Below are positions 56,497 to 64,000 of a DNA stretch of 64,000 nucleotides, piece after piece; position 1 is the first letter of the stretch; the number at the start of each line of letters is the position of its first letter. Source of the stretch: Lewinella sp041392765 (GTDB taxonomy: Bacteria; Bacteroidota; Bacteroidia; Chitinophagales; Saprospiraceae); contig JAWKLL010000013.1 in the NCBI GenBank assembly GCA_041392765.1, positions 1 through 64,000 of the forward strand, in the 5' to 3' direction. The notes beneath the pieces were generated by a model that saw nothing but the letters and a program-made list of their open reading frames with translations, ran no database searches and was not told where the DNA came from. The translations under genes and the position numbers were made by a program.

Positions 56497-57603
56497 TTAT
56501 GTTGCGTTTAGCCGAACAAGTCTATTACCTATCATAAACAGGCTTAAGGCGCGTAGGTAGAGATGTCCTCCTTGTCTGTTACGCTGAACGGCTATGATTT
56601 CAGCTGCGATAGCAAGTGCAATTTCCTCTGGGGTTTCAGCCCCTGTGTCTAAGCCAATGGGTGTGTATGATGCTATCTTCCGCAATATTAGCAAATGCTT
56701 TTATTTTTTCAAATCGCTTTCGAGTACCAACAGCCCTACATACATAGATGGTTTGCTGACAAGGCAGGCAGAGCAGTTGGTCGCGTTTCAGGTCGTGTGT
56801 CATCAGAACGATGGCGGTGAAAGCATCGGTGGAAACGGTTGGCATTTCGTCGAAATCTCCTACATGAGCGGCTTGCGTGAAAACGGTTTTGCTGAACTTG
56901 CTGCGCTTGCCAAATACCTCAGTAGTCCAGCCTAGCAAGGTGGCTAATTGTACCAATGCTGCCACATCGTAGTTGTCGCCAGCAATGAGCAGTCGGATAT
57001 TGGGGCGTAGGTATTCGAATAGCAACGTGTAAGTGACTCCTTTTTTATTTTGGAACGCCACCACTTCGGATTTACCTTTATCCAAGACCGCCTTTTGATG
57101 AGCCAATAAGGTAGGGTAGGGTATGCCAATAATCGCAGATAGCTCTTCCCACTGGGGCGCGTCCCACAAGCGGCCTCTGATACCAACGTCTTCCGCGCTC
57201 TGGAGCATTTGAATTAACACAGATGGCTCGCGGCGGTGAAGGCAAGATTTTAGTATTGCTACGGGGTTGTGCGTATCGCTTTTTACCAAAGGTGTGAAAA
57301 GTACCTCAATTTTTCCGTTGCAACCTAATCCTACACCTATTTGTTGGTCATCATCGTTCAGCGTATCGTATATGACCAAAGATGGCCGACAGATGCTATT
57401 ACTTTTGCGCTTGCCGCAATGCATCGCCCTCCAAACATCCTCCGCTGATACCGCCTGTCCATTGCCCGTTTGTACTCATCAAGAGCCGGGCACCAATCCT
57501 CTGTAAGAAGATTCTTCCCACCCCGACCACGGTACCAGGCTAGTTGCTCCGTGTCGGCATCCGACTCGTCGTATCTTTTGATGATTTGCGCTATCTCTTT
57601 CAT
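56497..57603 (-). CDS. XdhC/CoxI-family protein, frameshifted
   Basis: ATG 57603 starts MKEIAQIIKRYDES, and joined frames give LATVVGV...GRIFLQRIGARLLMSTNGQWTGGISGGCLEGDALRQAQKVI (the conserved GGxSGGCxE motif), GLGCNGKIEVLFTPL, a variable middle, then RPNIRLLIAGDNYDVAALVQLATLLGW (Rossmann-like nucleotide loop), AIVLMTHDLKRD and, in a last frame, ASYTPIGLDTGAETPEEIALAIAAEIIAVQRNRQGGHL. XdhC proteins bind molybdenum cofactor and sulfurylate it for xanthine-dehydrogenase-type enzymes. About 368 residues; slips near 57540, 57500, 57430 and 56690. It is divergent from moeA. No molybdoenzyme gene is in the window. Confidence 0.82.
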
Positions 57604-57621
57604 AGCCTTTTCGACAAGTTC

Positions 57622-57786
57622 AGAACTTGTATAGAAATTCCTGCATGAGCGAAAATAAGTTTTTGGTGAAAAAGGGCGGCAATCCCGATAGCTATCGGGA
57701 GAGGTACGCGCGTAATAAGGCTATTGCCAACGAAGTGTTCGCTCAAAATAACCATTTGCAGCCGTGAGGGTTTCTATACAAGTTCT
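57622..57786. repeat. 165-bp nested palindrome, TIR AGAACTTGTATAGAAA, core TCCCGATAGCTATCGGGA
   Basis: AGAACTTGTATAGAAA (57622-57637) has a perfect 16-bp inverse at 57771-57786. Further pairs lie inside: CTGCA/TGCAG, GAGCGAA/TTCGCTC and GGCAAT/ATTGCC. Near the centre is the perfect 18-bp palindrome at 57683-57700. It occupies almost the whole gap between the divergent xdhC and moeA genes, 18 and 30 bp from their start codons. Confidence 0.8.
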
Positions 57787-57816
57787 TCGCAAATAAAGTA
57801 CATTACCCCAAAAAAG

Positions 57817-59001
57817 ATGATTTCCTTTGAAACGGCATTAGACATTGTACTTTCCCACACAGCCGCGGTAAAAAATATCACTGCCCTTGATGGATAGTTT
57901 GGGTTACACCCTGATGGAAGATTGGTACAGCGACCGCGACTGCCGCCTTACGATGTGTGACGATGGACGGAATTGCTATTCACTATGATGGCCAAGCGGG
58001 TCTGGCTTCGCTACCCATAGTTGGCACGGTGGCAGCGGGGGCGGCGCAATACACGTTGGCTGACCCTGCGACCTGTGTAGAAATTATGACAGGGGCGGTT
58101 TTGCCAGTGGGGGCAGATACAGTAGTCCGTTATGAAGATATACAGATTGAAGACGGGAAGGCTACTATTCAGGTACCTATCAAACAGGGGTGAACGTACA
58201 TCGCAAAGGAGAGGACAGGAAAGCAGGGGATAGGTTGGTATCAAAAGGCACGGTCATTACCCCAGCGGTTATTGGCACGGGAGCTTCTATTGGCAAAACC
58301 CATGCGATGGTAACGGCTTTGCCACGCGTTGTCATCCTATCTACGGGCGATGAATTGGTAGAGATAGGGGATGCGCCGCAGCTTCACATCAGGTAAGGCG
58401 CAGCAACGTGTATGCCATTGTGCCGTGCTTCAGCAAGAGGGTATTCAGCCTACAATGGCTCACCTGCCCGACGAACCAGCCGTTATCCAGCCCGCTTTGG
58501 AAGGTTATCTACGCGATTTCGACCTCATCGTATTGAGCGGGGGTGTTTCCAAGGAAAGTTCGATTATCTGCCAGCATTTTATCAGCACTTGGGGTACAAA
58601 GCAACATTTTCATATAGTAGCTCAGCGCCCGGGTAAACCGTTTTGGTTTGGCACACATCCTATGCGTGGATGCACCGTATTTGCGCTGCCCGGCAACCCC
58701 GTATCGTCTTTTATGTGCACGCAGGTATATTTGCGCGATTGGCTACGGCTGTCCACGGGTCGAACAGCACGTGCGCTGCCGTATGCTATCCTGCTTGAAG
58801 AGGTCGTCTTTTTGCCCGATTTGACTTACTTTCTCGAGTAGCACTCCACTATGATGTGAGCGGACGATTGTTAGCTACCCCAAAAAAAGAAATGGTTCAG
58901 GCGATTTGGCCAATCTGTTGAATGGGCAAGCCTTTATCCGTATTCCTCGCGGCAGGGAACGCTTCAAGGCAGGGGAAATGTATCCAGTTTATAGGTATTG
59001 A
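57817..59001 (+). CDS. moeA: molybdopterin molybdenumtransferase, frameshifted
   Basis: Inserts molybdate into adenylylated molybdopterin, the last step of cofactor synthesis. Joined frames give MISFETALDIVLSHTAAVKNITALPLMDSLGYTLMEDWYSDRDLPPYDVCTMDGIAIH (PPxDxxxMDG), GAAQYTLADPATCVEIMTGAVLPVGADTVVRYED (MTGA(V/M)(L/P)P), VHRKGEDRKAGDRLVSKGTVITPAVIG, VVILSTGDELVEIGD, RSNVYAI, LIVLSGGVSKGKFDYLPA, PGKPFWFG, VFALPGNPVSSFMC and a C-terminal domain ending KAGEMYPVYRY. About 395 residues; at least six slips (57890, 57945, 58190, 58390, 58415, 58560, 58840). xdhC is divergent across the palindromic element. Confidence 0.85.
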
Positions 59002-59027
59002 AAAGGGGGATTTACTATTGAAAAAAC

Positions 59028-59180
59028 GTAACTACTTAGGTAGTGCGCTTTCGGATAAAGAGATTTTTCCGACTGACCAGCTCATTTGAGTCATGTCGTG
59101 CTAACCGACACGGCACGAAAATAGCTTCCGTCAGGTGGAAAAAGAGCTTTTTAGCCGGTTGGTACTACCTAAGTAGTTAC
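59028..59180. repeat. 153-bp nested palindrome, TIR GTAACTACTTAGGTAGT
   Basis: GTAACTACTTAGGTAGT (59028-59044) has a perfect 17-bp inverse at 59164-59180. Inside, AAAGAGATTTTTCCgaCTGAC pairs imperfectly with GTCAGGTGGAAAAAGAGCTTTT, and TCGTGC with GCACGA at the centre. It fills the gap between moeA and the Dna2-like gene. No coding potential, and no target duplication that I can see. Confidence 0.8.
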
Positions 59181-59228
59181 AAAACAGCAACACCAATATC
59201 CTCCTCCTCAACGTGTACCTTTGCCCAC

Positions 59229-62200
59229 ATGAGTACCCAAGAACGCCCACAAGCTGATACGGGTAGCCTCTTGCATCACGAATTGTACAAGATCGCTACC
59301 GCTGCAAATTTCCCCGTAAGGGTGCGGGTGGAGAAGGTTTACCAATTCATACAACTGATTTTCGTTGAAGCCAGTCGCAAGGAAAAGCTGCCGCTCACGA
59401 CCCATTTTCCCGCGTGGCCTATGCTGCCCATAAGTATAACTTGGGAGGAGGTGCTGTATTATCTCCATTTTTTGGACGTATGGTCAGGAATGGGCAAGAA
59501 CCAACCGAAACGCTATTGTCCACAGGAATCAAGGCCGCCGCAGAAGCCATATTGGGTATTTGGCAAGCGCCTTTGCCGACGGGGCTGGCGGACTTGCTGC
59601 CAGTCCATTGGCCATATCCCCGCCAATCGGTGGAGGTAGTCGCGTTCCGTCCGTGGGCAAGGGTTATTGTGTTGGAGGACGATGAAGATGCTGCTCAATT
59701 GGTGGCACGTGAAGCCGATCAGCCTGAGCAAAACCTGCGAATCCAGTACCATATAGCAGACCGTAACGAGCTTTTTACCCCTTCCGTGCAACTCATGCGC
59801 CAAGTCACGGGGTTTCCTGTACACTTACACCTTTTAGATATTGAAATAGACGGGGAGGGCGTATGGCGTCCAAAAGGATGGGTGTTGGAACCCGATTTCT
59901 TGATTGATGTAACAGCCGTTGCGGAAAGTTTTCATGGCAAAACCACGCATCCTTGGGGATATCTTTTGAAAAAATTTCTTCCCTACGATCAGACACCTGC
60001 CCTTATGTTGGGAAATATCGCCAACTTCTTTTTGGATGCGCTGATGAATAAGCCGGAAACTACTTTTCAAGAGTTAGCAGCTCGCGTATTCAGCCTCAAT
60101 CCATTAGCTTTCTGCCTGTTCAATGACCGCGATGTGAGGGAGATGATGCAAAAAGCACAAGGGCATTTTCTGCGCATCAAACAGATGGTAACTGCTGGCT
60201 TCAAAGAAGAGGGTATGCAATACGACCACGCTTATCTAGAACCCGCTTTTTACAGCCAACAATACGGCTTGCAAGGCCGTCTCGACCTCTTGTTTCGCGC
60301 TCAAGATGCGAGTGGGCGAACCTCTATCGTGGAATTGAAAAGTGGCAAACCTTTCATGCCCAACTTGCATGGCCTAAGCCCCAGTCATTATATTCAAACC
60401 ATTCTCTACGATCTATTGGTGCGTTCTGCCTACGGAAGCCAAGCCAATATAGGTTGCTACATCCTCTATAGTGGCGAAATGGAGAAACCCCTCCGCTTTG
60501 CACCTGCCATAAAAGCCCAGCAGTACGAGGCTATTCAGGTACGCAACCACCTGTTGGCAATAGAGTACTTGTTGGCACAGTTGGGAACGGAAGGGGAAGA
60601 TCTGTTGGCGCCTACCCAGCGGCTATTCATGCGCCTTGATCCCGAAAGGCACCCTGATATTAAAGGTTTCGCAGAGAAAGGGATGAGTCGGTTTATCCGT
60701 GTATTCCAAAACCTCGACCCGGAGGAACAGCGATACTTTGGTGCGTTTGCGGGTTTTGTGGCTAGGGAACATCTGCTGGCTAAAACAGGGGTACAAGGGG
60801 TGGAGCAGATCAATGGATTAGCCAGCCTTTGGTTGGATCACCCCGATGACAAGGAGCAAAACTATCAGCGGTTGGCAGGGCTATCTATCGTTCGTAACGA
60901 AACCACCGCAGATGAACCTGTGTTGGTATTCCAGCGTTCGGAAAAAACCAACCCACTTGCCAATTTCAGGGTAGGCGATATTGCCGTGTTATTTCCCTTC
61001 ACGGAAGATGGGGTAGGGGTGTTGCAACATCAGGTTTTTAAGTGTACGATCACGCACCTGAATGCGCAAGAGGTAGGCGTGCGGTTGCGCAGCACCCAGT
61101 TTAATGATTTAGTATTTCGGGCACAAACCACTTGGACAATAGAACACGACTTGCTCGATAGTAGTATCAACGCCTACTACCAAGGGTTGTTTGAATGGGC
61201 CGGGAGTCTTCCCCGCCAACGCCGTCTATTACTAGGATTGCGCCCACCTACCCAGCGTGATGTTACTCCCCGACAATGGCCCAATGGCCCTACTGTCGAG
61301 CAGCAGCGGCTTTTGGATGCGATGTTGAGTGCCGAAGAATATTACCTGTTGTGGGGACCTCCGGGGACGGGTAAGACTAGCGTGGTACTCCATCATTTGG
61401 TGCGCCACCTGTTAGAACACACCCAAGAAAACATCTTGTTGCTAGCCTACACCAATAGGGCGGTAGATGAAATCTGCGAAGCCATTGAACAGATAGGGGA
61501 GGAGGTCTGCGAGCAGTACTTGCGCATTGGTTCAAACTATGGCACCCACGCCCGTTTTCAACCGCGCCTGCTCCAAAATGCGATCTTGCAAACCACTACC
61601 CGCCAACAGCTTAAATCGCTCATTAGCGGCAAGCGCATTTTTGTGGGAACGGTAGCAGCTTTGGCAAACCGGCAAGAGCTATTCCAACTAAAATCATTCG
61701 ATCGGGTCATTATTGATGAAGCATCACAGATTCTCGAACCCGTGTTGGTGGGGTTGTTGCCCAAATTTCCTAAATGGATACTCATCGGCGATCATCGTCA
61801 GTTACCAGCAGTAGTAGCACAGGACGAAAGGCTGGCGCGTGTGCAGGATCCTGCTTTGTTAGCCGTAGGAATCACTCATTTAGGGCAGTCTTTGTTCGAG
61901 CGACTATATTTGAAATGCCAACAAGAAGAATGGCATTGGGCTTTTGGTCAGCTTACCCATCAGGGGCGTATGCACCAAGATATTATGGCCTTTCCTGCTC
62001 GCTTTTTTTACCACCAACAGTTAAGTTGTTTGCCAGAAGAGGCTGGCGCTTTTGCTTACCAACAACAACCCCTCCAATGGAAATTACCTGCGGATGCTAA
62101 TATATTGGAACAACAGTTGGCTAATCGGCGGATGCTGTTTATCCCCACTCCTGTGGATGAGGAAAGTGCCACGCTTAAAACCAACCACCACGAAGCTCGC

Positions 62201-62590
62201 TTGGTAGTGGATATGATCAAGGCATTCCAACGCATGGCAGACTACAACGGTGAACCACTTCGTGCAGGTGCCATTGGGGTCATTACGCCTTATCGGGCGC
62301 AGATTGCCCAAATTCGCGCCCTCATGGAAACAGAGGGCTTGTCGCCTGATGATTTCACTGTGGACACCGTGGAGCGCTACCAAGGCGGTGCCAGAGATAT
62401 TGTTCTCATTAGCCTTTGCACCAATGCACCTCGTCAAATCCAACAGCTTAGCATCCTGACGGATGAACAAGTAGATCGAAAGCTCAATGTGGCCATTACT
62501 CGTGCTAGAAACCACCTCGTGATTATCGGAAACCCTGAACTGTTGGCTCTCAGTCCTATTTACAGGGAACTAATGGATTTTCTTTCTTAG
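59229..62590 (+). CDS. Dna2-like PD-(D/E)XK nuclease / superfamily 1 helicase, one frameshift
   Basis: A protein of about 1120 residues. The front part holds a PD-(D/E)XK nuclease (YGLQGRLDLLFRAQD...TSIVELKSGKPF, about residues 345-380, the Asp and Glu-x-Lys set). The back part is an SF1B helicase: LLWGPPGTGKTSVVLHHLVRHLL (Walker A near 708), LLLAYTNRAVDEICEAI, VGTVAALA, RVIIDEASQILEP (DEAS box), LIGDHRQLPAVV, TPYRAQI, FTVDTVERYQGGARDIVLISL and NVAITRARNHLVIIGN. This combination matches Dna2/NAM7-type enzymes that process DNA ends and flaps. One slip near 59410 (one T in a TTTT run restores THFSRVAYAAHKYNLGG); after it 1058 residues are clean. It stands alone, so a defence role is not supported. 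Confidence 0.85.
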
Positions 62591-62601
62591 TTACTTAAAA
62601 A

Positions 62602-63021
62602 CTACATTTTTATCACTTTTTCGAATCGGTGCTCACTCGGCGTGATAACCTTCACCCAATAAATCCGGGCGGGTTGCTCCAAGGAGTCCACTCTGACGTG
62701 GAAGGAAAAAACAAAGTCGTCATAAGGCAATGTCACGCGGGTGGAAAAATTTCCCGTACTGCGAAAATCACTTTCACTCTGTGCTAACACACAAGGCAGT
62801 TGATTGACAACGCGCACGGCTTGGTTGCCATCTGTCAGCGCCACCCGTTCACAGGAAACGACGGTGGAAGTGACCCCTTCGCATTGCCACCCCACGGGTT
62901 GCTCTCGATTATCGACGATTTCCCACTCATCAAATCCACTGTTCAATACCTGAGCGGTGGTTGGTAGGGGGAGGCTTAGGGCGAGGGTTAATATACCCAA
63001 GAGCATTAGGTTGTTTTTCAT
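62602..63021 (-). CDS. small exported protein of unknown function
   Basis: This 139-residue protein has signal peptide MKNNLMLLGILTLALSLPLPTTAQ. The mature part starts VLNSGFDEWEIVDNREQPVGWQCEG, a phrase seen at the start of carbohydrate-binding-like jelly-roll domains in surface proteins (NxGFExW...PxGW), and ends RIYWVKVITPSEHRFEKVIKM, which looks like the last strands of a T9SS-type tail but lacks the usual middle. It may be a short jelly-roll lipid- or sugar-binding domain. It converges on the Dna2-like gene. Confidence 0.6.
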   Translation of the reverse strand: MKNNLMLLGILTLALSLPLPTTAQVLNSGFDEWEIVDNREQPVGWQCEGVTSTVVSCERVALTDGNQAVRVVNQLPCVLAQSESDFRSTGNFSTRVTLPYDDFVFSFHVRVDSLEQPARIYWVKVITPSEHRFEKVIKM

Positions 63022-63345
63022 ACGTGTTTTTTATTAAGAATGAAGGTATGAAAAAGAGAGTAAACCCAAGCTGAAAAAAGGAGAATTGTCACAGCCTAAA
63101 CAAAGTGGACAATCAAAATCATCGCACCGCTCAACCCCCTAACTGAAAATGCTAGCGCTCCTTATGTTCCCAAATGCCATTGAAATCCGCTTTGGGGCGG
63201 TCGCGCACCAACTGATTCCGTCAATCTACTATGTTAAATCCTCGCGAATTCCCTTTTTTTACCTTTCCTTTGCCTCTGTCAACCCTAGATGAAGGAAAAG
63301 TAGTTTTGATACACAACTTTTTCCGCTAATTACTAAAGTGGCATC
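63022..63345. other. non-coding stretch upstream of the MATE gene
   Basis: In 324 bp I see no gene and no clear repeat. The ends hold AT-rich sequence suited to divergent promoters, but no convincing TTG plus TAnnTTTG pair. Confidence 0.5.
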
Positions 63346-64000
63346 ATGCGCCTCAATACTTCTTATCGGCAAATATGGATGATTGCTGCCCCCATTATGA
63401 TCGGGAGCGCAGCGCAAAATATCATTACCCTGACGGATAGAATTTTCCTGTTTTATCTCGGAGTGGATGATTTTGCGAGTATTGGTTTTGTCAGTGTTTT
63501 CTATCTGATTATCGCGGCGATTGGTTTTGGATTCAGCAGGGTGGGCAAATTCTGATTGCTCGCCGGGCAGGAGCACGGGATTATGAGGATGCAGGTAGCA
63601 CCTTTCATTCCGTTTTTCTTTTCGAGCTTGGGTTGTCGTTGTTTATGTTTTTGTTTATGACCTATGGTTGCTACTATCTTTTTGCCCTGATGGTGGACTC
63701 CGAGGTGGTTTTTACTAAAAGTTTGGAGTATGTGTCCACGCGCAAATGGGGAGTGTTTTTCTCTTACACAGGTGTAGCGCTTATCTCGCTTTATACTGGA
63801 ATTGCTAGGCCGCGCTTCTTAATTTTTGACACTTTTGTACTGGCAGTGGTCAATATTGTACTGGATTATGTACTGATTTTTGGCAAATGGGGGTTCCCAC
63901 AAATGGGCATTGCAGGAGCTGGTTTAGCATCCACGCTGGCGGAGGTAGTCGCATTTGTTGTTTTTGTGGTGTATATGGTTTTCGATAAGCACAATCGCAT
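63346..64000 (+). CDS. MATE-family efflux transporter, N-terminal part, frameshifted, runs off the window
   Basis: The chain starts MRLNTSYRQIWMIAAPIMIGSAAQNIITLTDRIFLFYLGVDDFASIGFVSVFYLIIAAIGFGFSRG, then, after a slip near 63540 (one G in AGGGTGGG), GGQILIARRAGARDYEDAGSTFHSVFLFELGLSLFMFLF, later IFDTFVLAVVNIVLDYVLIFGKWGFPQMGIAGAGLASTLAEVVAFVVF. This is the NorM/DinF-type MATE layout; six or so of the usual twelve membrane segments are inside the window. Such pumps export cationic drugs or metabolites with Na+ or H+. Confidence 0.85.

Noticed and set aside
59229..62590. Dna2-like protein as part of an anti-phage island
   Set aside because: No partner defence genes, no phage or integrase genes, and ordinary metabolic and transport genes on both sides. 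A repair role is the more cautious reading.
1..64000. Programmed frameshifting as the cause of the many broken genes
   Set aside because: The breaks hit unrelated housekeeping genes at different places, in both directions, and often in plain homopolymers without a slippery heptamer plus structure. Sequencing indels are simpler.
1..64000. tRNA or rRNA genes
   Set aside because: I looked for T-loop GGTTCRANYCC strings with a matching acceptor stem and for conserved rRNA segments and found none. A covariance search would be needed to be certain.

Overview
The window looks like a chromosome segment of a free-living Bacteroidota bacterium, probably of the Saprospiria type (phylum fairly sure, family a guess). 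The evidence is type IX secretion (T9SS) sorting tails on secreted proteins, DUF4403 and DUF4249 lipoproteins, a DUF5777 barrel, TAnnTTTG-type promoter boxes, AATCCTGaAAATCCTG intergenic filler and a dense set of palindromic intergenic repeats. No rRNA, tRNA or CRISPR array was recognised. Most genes are ordinary metabolism, envelope or DNA-repair genes. Many conserved genes are cut by single-base frameshifts, often in homopolymers. I read these mainly as sequencing indels and have joined the pieces.

Layout. 0-1.4 kb: an Rpn-nuclease remnant and an Imm33-like gene between direct repeats. 1.4-9 kb: a Lol-type permease, a tRNA-queuosine mannosyltransferase-like enzyme, an LptF/G permease, an FtsE-like ATPase and ilvE. 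9-11.5 kb: a HolD-like small gene, rdgB, a DUF4340 protein and a membrane protein, all overlapping. 11.5-16 kb: a surface-polysaccharide operon on the minus strand (FkbM methyltransferase fused to an alpha/alpha toroid, a GT2 enzyme and a flippase). 16-22 kb: a LamG T9SS protein, recQ, 3-hydroxyanthranilate dioxygenase, DUF4403 and DUF4249 lipoproteins. 22-28.4 kb: RNase D, a secreted SGNH hydrolase and an SNF2 helicase. 28.5-32.7 kb: an IS4-family insertion and two T9SS-tailed proteins sharing tail and 3'-flank repeats. 32.7-39.4 kb: a CPBP protease, trpF-trpB-trpA, mscS, proline dehydrogenase and alkB. 39.6-44.5 kb: a nucleoside/deoxyribose catabolic group (nucleoside phosphorylase, VOC protein, deoC, two-module ALDH16-type dehydrogenase). 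44.5-52.3 kb: ppc, a VIT1-type transporter, gcvP and a small exported protein. 52.4-56.3 kb: a cytochrome c / DUF5777 / haem-lipoprotein operon, bacilliredoxin, GNAT and a zinc-ribbon membrane protein. 56.5-59 kb: divergent xdhC and moeA. 59.2-64 kb: a Dna2-like nuclease-helicase, a small exported protein and the start of a MATE transporter.

The most interesting layer is between the genes. There are at least five kinds of inverted-repeat element. One (44548-44705) has terminal inverted repeats and a perfect 8-bp target duplication, and a diverged relative lies at 21.1 kb. Two long nested palindromes sit at 57.6 and 59.0 kb. A GTAAnnnGACGG repeat sits at gene 3' ends. The IS4 element is inserted in the same GATAGCTATC palindrome that forms the core of the 57.6 kb element. 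A structured-RNA-like motif occurs four times, with compensatory changes in one stem.
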